From: Volvox africanus
Taxonomy: Eukaryota; Chlorophyta; Chlorophyceae; Chlamydomonadales; Volvocaceae
Direction of reading: 5' to 3'
DNA: 64,000 nt
NCBI GenBank assembly: GCA_030268105.1
Contig: BSDZ01000008.1
Coordinates: 4,340,001-4,404,000 of the forward strand
Notes under the pieces: generated by a model
Told to the model about the DNA's origin: nothing
What the model saw: the letters and a program-made list of their open reading frames with translations, nothing else
Database searches by the model: none
Program-made: the position numbers and the translations under genes
In this document: one piece after another, positions 24,252 through 35,245 of the stretch
Numbering within the stretch: position 1 is the first letter of the stretch
Layout of the letters: every line of letters begins with the position of its first letter

Positions 24252-25386
24252 TCATAATCGAAGTGGAGGTTTCTGCTGCATCGGGGTATAAGATGTGAAG
24301 GCCGCACGATCAGCGTCTCCCGAACCTCTCCCAGCGATTCCAATAGTACTTCCCTCCCCCGTAACCCCCCTGCCTGTCCCGCAGTCCCCAATCTTGTACC
24401 GGTTTCCCCAGGTGAACACGGTTGTGGCGGTCACAGAGGCGCGTTCTTTGCTGAAGTAGTCCTGCGGTACGGAGTGAAATGGATTAGATGAATTAATTCG
24501 TTTGTGTCGGCCCCGCCCAAACACCGCCTAGACCCGACCCTGGACCTCACCTTGAGTGGGCCGTCCTCCGGGTACAGGGGCTTTCGCTTAACGTGCCCAG
24601 TGGCGCCGGGTAGTGCTCTCCCTGCTGAGAAGCTGCGGGTGCGGTGCTGGGCAGTCTCTCTACCTAATGGCGCAGTAGTCGAGACACCCCCTGTTCTGCG
24701 GCTGTCTGGCTCTGCTGTGGATGAAGAGGGCCCAGCAGAACGTGATCCCGAAGACTGGTGTTGGGCGCTGCTGCCGGAGCTGGGTCGGCGTGCTGCGTTT
24801 TTCGGGTGGGTCCCTGACGAACCGGAACCGCTGCTGGGGGCTGTGCCGAGTGGCCCACCTTTCCCGCCTTTCCGAATGCTTGGGGTGGGATGATAATACT
24901 ATATAGGAAAGGGAGAGGAACAATCATTGATTGTTTGCACCGTTGGGTGTTTGTTCGAGCAGGCCTGGGGCCAGGGCCTACGGGACCAGCGTCAGGGCCC
25001 GGGTGGCACACCTTGGGTTTGGTCAGCTTATCCAGCATCTGGTGCTCCGCCTTCGTCGATATAACTCGCTCGTATAGAACTGCACAAGCCACAACGCTTC
25101 CATCGGCTCCATAAGCTGGACATCGACAGCCATTCCGCATTCAGAGAACTCACCCAGTCCATTATCTGGAGCTATAAGCATAGGAGCTGGGGGTACATTA
25201 TGTTTAAATATAGCTTCCGTCCTCCGTCCTGCGTTCCGCCGTCGCTACAATTCACTGCATGTCTGAAGGCCAGCAATCGCGCAAGGTTTTCAGGGTCATA
25301 CCATAAGAGCTCGTATAATGAGGTGGGTCTAATTCAAAAAGCTGTGCACCAGGCGCAAGCGTCAAGTTATCAAGCAAGGGCTCCAT
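24252..25386 (-). CDS. Small basic protein, possible ciliary microtubule inner protein
   Basis: Four exons with consistent phases: 25386-25302, 25079-25012, 24898-24551, 24461-24252; about 236 residues. The start MEPLLDNLTLAPG is an ATG. Exon 3 has no internal ATG and is recognised only by its open frame between a CCTATATAG acceptor and an AAG/GTGAGG donor. The protein has short tyrosine-bearing blocks (PPHYTSSYVLYERVISTKAE, LDKLTKPKYYHPTPS, KRKPLYPEDGPLKDYFSKE, TTVFTWGNRYKIG) separated by a Ser/Gly-rich linker. Proline-, tyrosine- and basic-rich short blocks of this kind are common in axonemal microtubule inner proteins, but I do not recognise a specific family. The last 35 residues are low complexity, and another 3' intron is possible. 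Confidence 0.55.
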
Positions 25387-27318
25387 GCCGAGCTAAGAGC
25401 GAGAACGAAGGTAGTCTAAGCAATTGAATGATTAATATAATCAATAAGAATGCCAGTATATTACATCAAAGAAATTTAGTATTACTCATCAGTCACAATA
25501 TCTGAATGCATTCAGTTGTAAACATTTACTTCGATGTAATGACTTTACATAGGATCGAACAGTTATTGGGAGAAGTTAAAGATTATGTCATCATGAGTAG
25601 ATGAGTGCATGAGTCCATGAAGCGGATTTAACTACAGGACGGTTATCGTACTCAAATGAACTGTCGCTTGTCCTTTCGATTGGCACTTGCCAGCTGCCCT
25701 GCAGCACGTGTCAGAATCGCGGAAGCATTCGTGATCCATTACGTTGTAGGCGAAGATCGGTTACAAAATCCCATCCGTCCCTTCCCCCCCCCCGGCTGGG
25801 CTTTTGTATGCGGCGCCTTGCTTGTGCGTGGGTTGCAAGCAAGCGGAATTGGTGCACAGACTTGCAAAATAAGGTCACGTGGATAGGGGGAACTCATCAA
25901 TACTCGGGGTGCTTGGTTAAGGGTAGTGTGCGTGCGTGGATGCTTTGTCCAGTATGGATAATATGAATATGGATAATATGAACGGATAACGCTACGTAGC
26001 TACTGTCCAGCATCGCGGATTATTAGACATCTATCAAAAATTGCCCGGCCCCCAGTAGTTCCAGGAAGTACTCATACCTTGGTACATTTGCCTTGGTAGG
26101 GTACGTATCTGCCTGAATTCAGACACGTACGCACGACCCAGCCAGCAGCATGCAGCTAGATAACATCCGACCTATCTAGCTACTGCTGCGCTTCCCTGCC
26201 AACTATTGTCTGGGGTCTGACACTTAGGTTTCGCAATGAGGTCTGACAGGCTAGCCAGACCTAACCACGCTTAATTTAGGCTTAATCAGATTCAATGAGC
26301 CCTTATAAATCAGCCCAGCCAATAATGATTGACAGGGGTTCTCATCATGCATGCACGCAATTACCTCCATTTCCGTCCGATATTTTACGAAATACGCCTG
26401 AGTGATTATTAAGGAAGTCTATATATTTTGGATGTGGGTTAGTTATTAGTTATGCGCGTTTATATCATCGAGCAAGCTCAAACGAAATCATCCGTTCACA
26501 CTCATGGAGGTCGGCATCGAATAGATGGATGGATAAACACCGACCAATGGCCGACGAATAATATGACTGTCAACGCAATCACGCACATACGTATATACAT
26601 GCATACAAGCACAGGAGCAGCTGCCCTGAATATATGTATAGTTATATATGTATATATAACTGTACATGTATACAGTTTATTAAAGTCAGCAAAGCGCCCA
26701 GCCCCTCCATGGGCCGTAATACTTCATCTGACATCCTTCCGTATATGAGTGTTGCTCACTCTCAACACAGTTATATATATACAGTTATACATATAAATAT
26801 ACAGTTGTTAATGAGCGCGCGTATAAACATAACTGTAAGCGTTCGTTGCTTATCATACACTAAATTGCATGCAATCTCAAAAGAATAGCCACTGGTAACT
26901 ATTAGTACCCTCATTCCTGTCCCTCAGTAACCCCCCTCCCCTCCATCATCCCGCCATCCAGCTGCATCTCTTGCCAACTACAGGCTGGGCAGGCCAGTCA
27001 GACCTAATTAGGCATAATAAGACTTCATCAGACTTAATTAGGGCACCCAGTAGTAGGCCAAGATCATCCCATCTCTATGGCAGCGCCTGCCGCCGTCCTC
27101 GTAAACACACCGTGTAAACACGCACGCACTACTGGCATTCTTAGTGCCGGTATATGAACGTTCATATACCGGCAAAATGGATGGCTGGGATCACAGCCAG
27201 GCAGACCCCTGCAGACCTTGCCTGACCACATACAACGGTATTAACTGAGTTGCCACAGCAGATGCATGAGGCTAATAAATTCACGCTTGAAAGCGGGTGG
27301 CAACACGCAGTGCTCGCT
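25387..27318. other. AT-rich intergenic region with degenerate repeats
   Basis: No gene is supported. Contents seen: TATA/ACAGTTATA repeats (26,620-26,830), two related segments rich in CAGACCTAA and CTTAATTAGG (about 26,240-26,330 and 26,995-27,055), and a 30-bp perfect palindrome at 27,145. Confidence 0.6.
27145..27174. repeat. Perfect 30-bp palindrome
   Basis: TGCCGGTATATGAAC is followed directly by its exact reverse complement, with no loop. It lies 145 bases outside the left LTR of the retrotransposon. Confidence 0.95.
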
Positions 27319-27742
27319 TGTTGTATATGGTACCCACGAAGGGTGGTATCAAAAGATACCGGTTGTTGTGCCAGAGCCCAATTAAGTAGAGCCCCCGACC
27401 AGGTCGTACTTGAGAGGCCATAAGGCCTCGAACCGGGCGTGACCATTAGAAGTCACCACTACAACCGGAGATTCAGTGAACCAGGAACCAGGTGTTCCAC
27501 CATTTACCATTCAGGCGGTAAATGGCCCACTCCATACAGGTTATGGAGTAACCAACAGGTTCGGACGTTTCGGGGAAGTCGGTTAGTATTGGTCGTCGAC
27601 AGCCGAGACCAAATCCACAAATCGAATGCCAGATGGGAGCATGAAACAGTTAATCTGATAATAAATTAAATTATAATTATTAAATAATAAACAGATAATT
27701 ATTATATCTTGATTTTTACCGAAATGAGGTAAGGATACAACA
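27319..27742 (-). repeat. Left LTR (3' LTR of the minus-strand element)
   Basis: TGTTGTAT to ATACAACA, 424 bases. It differs from the right LTR at about ten positions including one indel. Confidence 0.9.
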
Positions 27743-28016
27743 ATTGCTCACCCTCATGCAGCGTCCCGATGCATGAGAAGAGAGCAGACAGGTTGAGGTA
27801 GGACAGCGTCAGAGAGGTCCTTCCTCAGACTGTGCCCGTACCTTAGCTTCTTCAAGCAGGGGTTTCATGTCAGGGGTGAAGTTACGTGCAGGTTCCCAGC
27901 AAAAATGCTATCATTAGCCTCAGGCAGAGTACCCCGATATGGACGTACGAGAGATACATGAAATGTGGGATGAATGCATAGGTCAGATGGGAGTTGTAAC
28001 TCTACAGCCACTGACC

Positions 28017-28238
28017 CTACCATGGTAATAATTTAAGAGACCCATCAGCCAGGGAACGAAGGTTCTTAGTGAACGTGACGTCCTTTTTGGACTTGTTATA
28101 GTAATCCATAGCCCATTGCTGTGCAGCTTCCAGGCAAGCTTTAGCGTCCGATAGGGACATAAGAGACTTAACAATTTTTTTGCAGCCGGAACATTTACGT
28201 CCAATTCCCGCCAAACAGGCAAGCAGGGTTAAAACCAT
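28017..28238 (-). pseudogene. Cys/Lys-rich reading frame inside the retrotransposon
   Basis: A 73-codon frame on the element's coding strand with IGRKCSGCKKIVKSL and KACLEAAQQWAMDYYNKSKK. It has protein-like composition and a CxxC pair but no recognised family. It may be a remnant of a second element gene. Confidence 0.35.
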
Positions 28239-28400
28239 AATTCAGGTAAAACGGACTATTACCACCGGACCAGTTAGTAGCACTATAAATGGCAAACTCA
28301 GCAGAGGTCAGGTACGTATCCCATGCAGTAGGGGCACGCCTTAAAATAAATGCTGGCAAATATCGCATGCGCCCTGGAGAAACTGTCCCCGCCTATAAGA

Positions 28401-28900
28401 GCTGCTTTAAGTTCTTGTCACGCCCATTGCGGACCTGTCTGATAGTGAGCGTGTGTTTTCGTTTCAGCAGGGCCTGTCATGTGACCTTAGTGGGGACTGT
28501 GCAACCAACCTATTGGGTAAAACCTTCAAGTCCTATACAGACTTGGTCCAGTTCTCCCTGGGAGCTGAACTTAGGTTACTGGCCCGACGGGAATCTGATA
28601 AACTGGCCCGTCCCAAACTAAACACGCTGTCGGTACAGGACATGGCCTACGACGACCCTGATGAGGAGACCCCGGCGCCCCCAACCAAAAAACCGCGGGC
28701 TGCATCCGTTCGTACTGGCACCAGTGGGCACGAGGATCAGCCGCGGGAGGTTAAGGGCGCTGGTAAGTCTAAGAGGGGGCGGCGGACAGAGCAAGGGAGG
28801 CACTTGGCCCCAAAAGGGGGCCACGTGCAGAAGAAGGGGCCTAAGCAGAACCTGGCGGAGTATTTGACCACATTCAAATGTACTAGAGGGGAGTTCCACA
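28401..28900 (+). repeat. Left arm of internal inverted repeat (gag copy, plus strand)
   Basis: About 500 bases that are the reverse complement of 29068-29565 with few differences. This arm encodes on the plus strand the same gag segment (SCDLSGDCATNLLGKTFKSY, SDKLARPKLNTLSVQDMAYD) that the right arm encodes on the minus strand. Confidence 0.9.
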
Positions 28901-28965
28901 GCTACCATCTGGGTCACAGCGAAGACCCCAGGTGGTGATCCCTCTTTACCAGCCTGGGCAAGTTC

Positions 28966-29742
28966 CTAGTTGTCCTTACCCTTCGTTTTCTCCTCCTCCA
29001 GCATTGGGCAGGAGTTGACCTTATATTGGTCGGAACCACAACGGAGGCACATCCCATGTTTACAAATGTGGAGCTTCCGTCTAGTACATTTGAATGTGCT
29101 CAAAAACTCCGCCGGGTTGTGCTTTGGCCCTTTCTTCTGCACGTGGCCCCCTTTTGGGGCCAAGTGCCTCCCTTGCTGTCCGCCACCCCCTCTTAGACCT
29201 ACCAGCGCCCTTAACCTCCCGCGGCTGATCCTCGTGCCCACTGGTGCCAGTACGAACGGATGCAGCTCGCGGTTTTTTGGTTGGGGGCGCCGGGGTCTCC
29301 TCATCAGGGTCGTCGTAGGCCATGTCCTGTACCGACAGCGTGTTTAGTTTGGGACGGGCCAGTTTATCAGATTCCCGTCGGGCCAGTAACCTAAGTTCAG
29401 CTCCCAGGGAGAACTGGACCAAGTCTGTATAGGACTTGAAGGTTTTACCCAATAGGTTGGTTGCACAGTCCCCACTAAGGTCACATGACAGGCCCTGCTG
29501 AAACGAAAACACACGCTCACTATCAGACAGGTCCGCAATGGGCGTGACAAGAACCTCAAAGCAGCAATCCGGCCAACAAACTGAAATGTGTTGGCAGCAA
29601 GAGCGGAAACAGCATTCGCTAAGTTCGAGGCTTGCATATTGTATGCCTGAAAGCCTAACAGATCGAACTGCGAGTGGCTGTTCTGGCGAAAGGCAAAGCA
29701 AAGGCAAGGACCAGGGCCTACCCAACGCTTAAATGCCTTCAA
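28966..29742 (-). pseudogene. gag-like remnant with zinc-knuckle-like C-terminus
   Basis: The frame begins near FDLLGFQAYNMQASNLANAV and continues through SALAANTFQFVGRIAAL. A one-base shift near 29,560 leads to PIADLSDSERVFSF and FKSYTDLVQFSLGAELRLLA. A second shift near 29,200 leads to a C-terminus with CKHGMCLRCGSDQYKVNSC, a Cys/His cluster like retroviral-type nucleocapsid knuckles. At least two frame breaks mean it is not translatable as one protein. Confidence 0.65.
29068..29565 (-). repeat. Right arm of internal inverted repeat (gag, minus strand)
   Basis: Pairs with 28401-28900 across a loop of about 167 bases. An antisense or read-through transcript would form a long double-stranded hairpin. 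Confidence 0.9.
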
Positions 29743-30195
29743 TGAACTTCAAAAATTTTGAAGTCCGTGCTTGAAGTTGATTAGCGATGGATCGGAGTGA
29801 CTAGGCAGAAGTGCCGCTCCGACGGGTCTGAGGTGTCGACACTGCGGAAGCTCTCACGGCGGTAGGAACAAACACAATACTTTTCAAGTAATAGAGATAT
29901 ATATGTATTAGTGAACGCCGAAGTAAATTCGCGAAGTCAACTCCTCGTCAGGTTCGATGCAAAGGAACTATCGAACCCGCAACTACACGGATTCCTCAGG
30001 AAAAACTGCAATAAAAGTTCCAAATACAAAGTAGTGTTGCAGGAAGATATTACCTAACAGAGAAGGCAAAGTTGTCTAGGTCGCGAGTCGCGTTGACCGC
30101 GACTAACTTAGAGTTTGACTTAACAGAAAGCACAGCCGAACTCACAGAGAGCAGGTTCTAAGTGTCACTAAACTAAGTTCGTGAATATTACATAC

Positions 30196-30295
30196 CGGTG
30201 GCAGCCGCAGCGAAAACGGCGGCGCTCAGCTCCTCAGGCAGTGTCTCCATGTCCAGAGGGATGTCGGCGGGAGGAAGGTCGTGGTCGATGTCCAT
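30196..30295 (-). CDS. Putative first coding exon of the LTR element
   Basis: ATG frame MDIDHDLPPADIPLDMETLP, continuing with EELSAAVFAAATG to a good donor (ACCG/GTATGT). It lies about 150 bases inside the 5' (right) LTR, where a gag start is expected. Joining to the gag remnant at about 29,720 is plausible but unproven. Confidence 0.4.
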
Positions 30296-30428
30296 TTATA
30301 ACAGGGTAGCTTGAGTGGCTTGAGCGCGTTGCGCGGTTAGAGTGGCTTGAGCGGTTACCATAGGAAGACTTGAGAAGGCTTGAAAAGATTTCAGCGGAAG
30401 ACTTGACGAGACGTCCCAGGGAGGAACA

Positions 30429-30440
30429 GTCTCAATACCA
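30429..30440 (-). other. Putative primer-binding site
   Basis: Minus-strand TGGTATTGAGAC, three bases from the end of the right LTR; TGGTAT matches the complement of the 3' end of initiator-Met tRNA, and 9 of 12 bases fit the common TGGTATCAGAGC form. Confidence 0.5.
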
Positions 30441-30443
30441 GCT

Positions 30444-30867
30444 TGTTGTATATGGTACCCACGAAGGATGGTATCAAAAGATACCGGTTGTTGTGCCAGA
30501 GCCCAATTAAGTAGAGCCCCCGACCAGGTCGTACTTGAGAGGCCATAAGGCCTCGAACCGGGCGTGACCATCAGAAGTCACCACTACAACCGGAGATTCA
30601 GTGAACCAGGAACCAGATGTTCCACCATTTACCATTCAGGCGGTAAATGGCCCACTTCATACAGGTTATGGAGTAACCGACAGGTTCAGACGTTTCGGGA
30701 AGTCGGTTAGTATTGGTCGTCGACAGCCGAGACCAAATCCACAAATCGAATGCCAGATGGGAGCATGAAACAGTTAATCTGATAATAAATTAAATTATAA
30801 TTATTGATTAATAAACAGATAATTATTATATCTTAATGATTTACCGAAATGAGGTAAGGATACAACA
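30444..30867 (-). repeat. Right LTR (5' LTR of the minus-strand element)
   Basis: 424 bases with TGTTGTAT/ATACAACA termini, the partner of the left LTR. It should contain the element promoter. Confidence 0.9.
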
Positions 30868-31500
30868 TCGCGCTGCCGTCCTCGGCAATTGTAATAACGA
30901 AGATGACGCAGCTTCCTCATGTACATAGATCCTATTTAGAACCTGTTTGTTACAGCGAGCGAGCGAGCCCGGTTGTACCTTTCCGTACGGAAGGGCTATC
31001 TAACTATCACACATAAGGGCACGCATGCACTTATATACTAAGGTACCTTAAGTACGAATGTTTAAGTGAGTAATCGCACCGAACGATCAACGCAATAGAG
31101 TAGCAGCGCAATCTACATGCATATGGTTTGACTGATAAAGTAACGTAAGGTCAAACCTTGTTGTAGTAGTTGTACATGTACGACACACACATCCACAACG
31201 GGACAAGTTGCAAGAAGCACCTGCCTTCATTCTCAGTATCTTGAGATGCCTTTGCGTGCGACACTCAGATAACTGCGCACTGCAAACCCAGCTGTGCATT
31301 TATTTCGGCGTGCACCATACATACCATACCACACCGTTTTATTTTAGTTTCGGAGCGGGCGAGCTCCAATGAGGCAAATAAAATACTATAAACACGCACG
31401 CAACGTAGTAAGAGTGTTTGGTGACAGCGAGCTATCGAAGGACCTGCCATAGTGAGGCAGATGTGGCTAGTGAGGCTCGTGCTAGCTCCATTCACTTCCA
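30868..31500. other. Intergenic, nothing recognised
   Basis: About 630 bases with no supported exon, repeat or regulatory signal apart from a few short GAGC and AAGGTACCTTAA palindromic words. Confidence 0.5.
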
Positions 31501-32363
31501 TCAATTACGAAGCGACAGAATGTGTACAGTGTCTTTAGGAACGACGGAGATGCCCTCATAGATCACCAGGCTGTAGCCAGCGACAACTTGACGGTTTTGC
31601 GGTACAGGAATGCCGTACAGGAATTGGATGCGACGATCACCGTACACATATGAACGCGGGCAAACGTTATCCTTCGTGGACGCGGTGCAAGGTGAAGGGA
31701 AGCCCGCGGAAGCCAGCGAGAGATTTATTACTTGGGTAACAGCAGCAGATTCAATCGCATTATCATTTTGGATAGGACCTACTGGCAAAATACGTACGTG
31801 TAGATTATTACTCTACACGTATCCTCCTATCCCGTGCAAATACGTGCGCGTCTATCTTATTAGCTTGAGCTATATAGTTTGAGCGATCCCCATCTCCCCT
31901 CATGCTCAATCGCGCCACGAACCCGGCCCGGCCCCGCACAACGTACGATACTAATGAAAGAGACATTTGTCCGGATTACATACTTACGAATGTCGCATTG
32001 ACCTCGTGGACGTGGAGCATGTTGACATAGCCGCTACCCAGATTCACAACACCTATTTGTACGACACGGAAACCTATCTGAAGGTTATTCGCCAAGTGGA
32101 CGTTGGAGTAGACCGACAGCCAGCCTGGCTTAACGCGTATGTAGCAGCTAGGCGTCCGATAAGAAGCCAGCAGCACCCACGTCTAATGAACCGGGAGAGG
32201 AGAGAGTCCGTCGCGAGTCATTGGCGCCGCCCTTGTTCGAACGCAACTGGGGTGGCCCAACCCAGGCGAGAGAGCTCGGCGGCATTGGGGCAAACATCGC
32301 CACAGCTCATGCAGCTGGAATAATCCTCGTTTTCCACGCCATTGCGCCAGGAGTGCCAGAGGC
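31501..32363 (-). pseudogene. Gametolysin-like (peptidase M11) C-terminal fragment
   Basis: Three putative exons: 32363 to about 32248 (GLWHSWRNGVENEDYSSCMS, then LSRLGWATP), 32182-31988 (SYRTPSCYIRVKPGWLSVY, then YVNMLHVHEVNATF, donor GTAAGT) and about 31786-31501 (VAGYSLVIYEGISVVPKD to a stop). The GLWH start looks like the end of the zinc motif HExxHxxGxxH, and the Met after YSSC fits a Met-turn. Gametolysins are zinc metalloproteases that degrade algal cell walls or extracellular matrix. The upstream exon with the HExxH glutamate and the propeptide is not found in the following 4 kb, which is repeat DNA. Phases of the second and third exons do not match. It is best read as a 5'-truncated remnant, though a distant upstream exon cannot be excluded. 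Confidence 0.6.
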
Positions 32364-32806
32364 CTGCGATAGATGCAGTGCGTGGTGGTGCTCATACTCG
32401 GACTGATGACCTTAGCGGCAGCAGGCAAGCAAGCAGGCGACCGCTCAATCCATCTAATAAAGGTCTCACATAAATAGCTTAGGACTCGCAGAAGTCTTCA
32501 TATGCGACAGCATGTATGCTCACTGCTTGCCACCGCACACGATACCAATTCTATACTTCCTGCAGTATCATAGAGGACCATAAAAGACCTACCGTGCATG
32601 CATACATGGACATCTTCCGATCATCAGCTCTATCCAGCATGTATATATTTATTTTGATATATTATACATAATATGTATGTAACAGAGATACGACATCCAT
32701 TTCCCTAAACTGCTGAAGCCTCCCGTACGTGGACGTGCGTCCTCGGCGCCCAAATCCATATTTCCGCTCGCCTCTTGCTCTCTCATCACCCGCGCCAGAC
32801 ACAGCG

Positions 32807-32850
32807 AGCGGACGCGACATTCCTTATATATAAGGAATGTCGGGTCCGCT
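32807..32850. repeat. 44-bp near-perfect palindrome
   Basis: A 28-bp perfect core (CGACATTCCTTATA and its reverse complement, 32815-32842) is extended by AGCGGAC/GTCCGCT with a single G/G mismatch on each side. Confidence 0.9.
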
Positions 32851-32959
32851 ATATATATGTGTGTGTGCATGTATACAGGTACATGTACACGTGTGTTCAG
32901 GCACGACTGTTATGGCACGACTAATATGCCCCTGAGATCCAGGTTTTACCCCGACCGAG

Positions 32960-33720
32960 AGCGGGCTAAAGACCCTAAAGTTAAAGGCAGGGTGCCCCCA
33001 TGTCGATGGACGGTGACGACCCCAATTAAACTGACCTGCGACCTGACCAGGAGCGGAGTTGACGCCTTAGATGATTCGGCAGATTCCGCTGGATGCTGGT
33101 GGTGGGTGCTGAACCTGGGAAAACCACTGATTTCGGAGAAGTCGGCATGGGAGACTGGATGAGGGTGCCCCGAAATACCGGGGAAGGTAGGGACTGCCAG
33201 GTTAGTGGCCACGGGTGATGTACACCCCTATCCTACACACATACATGTACATGTACATGTATATGTATATGTATATGTGTTATATCGCACCTCAACTGTG
33301 GAGAGCCATCTGCATCACTGTCGTGTGCCGGCGGATTACGGATTCTGTCAGCCACATTCTACCCTGACTCGGCAACAGCGTGAAGCCTTTCCAAAAGGAG
33401 CAAACCTTTGCCAGCCCGGGGACCAGCACGTGGATTAGGTCTGTGAAGCTTGAGATGTTACGTAGATGCGCCAGGGCCGTCGCATCTGTTGTATCCGCCT
33501 ACGAAGGCCCAATTGGAAGAGGACCATCCACGGTCCACCCTGGACACTACCTGTAGATACCCCAGGATACTACAGCATCAGCTTCCCTGGCGATGTCCCA
33601 CCAGCTGCAGGTGCTGTTGCTTGGTAGGGAGGTGAAGTATCCTCGGGTATCTAAGGCTAATATCCAGGATGATAAAAAAACTGGACATCTTCAGATTGGG
33701 CCTAAACAGTTTGGCGGACA
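32960..33720 (+). mobile_element. Fragments of a dispersed repeat family (copy 1)
   Basis: 33,147-33,240 matches the reverse complement of 45,735-45,830 almost base for base. 33,040-33,190 resembles 47,845-47,945, and 33,460-33,590 resembles part of 35,410-35,510. Together they suggest a decayed transposable element of about 0.8 kb or more. No intact protein is visible. Confidence 0.6.
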
Positions 33721-34724
33721 ATAACACAGAGATACAACAGGAGGCTGAGCAGTTGGGTGTAACATGAGCGGCTCGGATGTCGCCAACATGCAGACTGAAC
33801 TTGCCATGCGAATATTGATTATACCTTGGTGCTTGTCGCCAGTGCCGTCACGCCTCAACCCTAGTCCCTAGGTACAAATCTGCGACCTTAGCAGTGTTCG
33901 ACATTGAAGGGTAGCCGCAGGCAGAAAGTCGAGAATCATGACAAGGAGGTTATGAGGAACGTTCGCAGCCAAGTCCGACATAACGTCGGGAAGACTTGCG
34001 GGAGCACATGGATGGTCAGTTCGCAGTTTTGATGAGGCTGCCAAGCAGCAACGCAGGGGACGGAGGCCCGAAAGGACAAGTATATGCACAGCCGCCGCTC
34101 ATCATCGGAGAACAAACGTCCGCCTAAGGGGTTAGTCACGTAAGTATGTTCAGATTATTACATATCTAGATGAACGAACCAACGTCGCTCGAGTACTTGC
34201 TCGAATCTTGCTGGCAATTGTGCTACTCGGGTTGATATATACATACATGTATACATCGATGGTAAGGACACGCACGGGGACATGGTGGTGACACGCACAA
34301 TTGGGTGGACTATTGTTAGACCTCGTGCATCTGACGTCATGTCGACGGCGGATGGACAAGATGTGATGTTCTGCCTGCGTGCTGGGTATTCTCGGAGATG
34401 CAATCTATATATATATGGATATGTCCATGATATTATTTCGTTTGATCCATTCAGATATATGTATACTACATCCGGAGCGAGTGTATGTAATATATATTGT
34501 GGGCGACTAGCCCTGAGAGAACAAGCACCGGGGGCCCTGACCGTTCCATTGGCAAGTGGACGGTTTTTCGGGTATGACGTACAGCCCGTTTGTATGGCGT
34601 TCAAGTATTTCTGCGAGTGTGAGCAGTGCATGCAAGGTTGTATGTATTGATACACGCATAGGAATATTTATCCACCATGACCTACCATAACTTGCTGCGT
34701 ATGACGCCGATCGGCATTGAGGAC

Positions 34725-34850
34725 ATAGCAGGTAAGCAAGGCAGGTAGGCAGGCTGGCAGGTATGTATGCAGGTTGGTAGATAGGTAATGAGGTAATGAG
34801 GTAATGAGGAAGGGAGGTAGGGAGGTATGTAGGGAGGTAGGGGCAACGAA
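34725..34850 (+). repeat. Degenerate GGTAGGCA / GGTAATGA tandem tract
   Basis: Imperfect 4- and 8-base units (GCAGGTAG, GAGGTAAT, GGGAGGTA) in head-to-tail array. Confidence 0.8.
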
Positions 34851-35046
34851 CTTCTGGTGATTGATTGACCATGGTGGACCGATCATCAATCAGCGCCAAG
34901 GACTATATATCTGGAGCCAGCAGACACTTCCGGCCCTGCCCCACACGCGTGCATGATGATATGTGCGTAGCAGCCATGTAGGCACAATGTATGTATCATT
35001 TGCGCTACTGCTTACTTGATGCAGACACTATATTGTAATAATGGTG

Positions 35047-35190
35047 GCACACACACACATATATATGATATCATATGTATATATGTCATATCGTATATAT
35101 CATGTCATAAATAAATATATCATATCATACCGTATATATATGTATATATATATAATATACATGTATATATATATCATATATATGTACGGC
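35047..35190 (+). repeat. TA/ATATGATATC-rich microsatellite
   Basis: Alternating AT with repeated TATCATAT words, so it is largely self-complementary. Confidence 0.9.
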
Positions 35191-35245
35191 TAGTAATGCG
35201 GGAACTAACGTGTGTATCTGTGGGAATCTGTTGGCGTGCAGCCCA

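Larger units (their letters stand above)
27319..30867 (-). mobile_element. Non-autonomous LTR retrotransposon with inverted internal duplication
   Basis: Two near-identical 424-bp direct repeats (27319-27742 and 30444-30867), both starting TGTTGTAT and ending ATACAACA, enclose 2.7 kb. Flanking bases are TCGCT on the left and TCGCG on the right, an imperfect 5-bp target duplication. A primer-binding site next to the right LTR (TGGTATTGAGAC, minus strand) resembles the initiator-Met tRNA type, so transcription runs right to left. Internally there is a short 5' coding exon, a gag-like frame with a zinc-knuckle-like C-terminus, and a 500-bp inverted copy of part of gag. I see no reverse transcriptase, integrase or RNase H, so it would need another element's enzymes. 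About 97 percent LTR identity by eye suggests a fairly recent insertion. Confidence 0.85.
33721..35245. other. Gene-poor repeat-rich stretch
   Basis: No supported gene. It includes a GGTA/GGCA-rich degenerate tract (34,725-34,850) and AT microsatellites (35,047-35,190). Confidence 0.55.

Noticed and set aside
34282..34650. A 122-codon plus-strand frame in the repeat-rich block
   Set aside because: AT-rich, Tyr/Ile/Cys composition from TATA repeats, no motif, no splice context.
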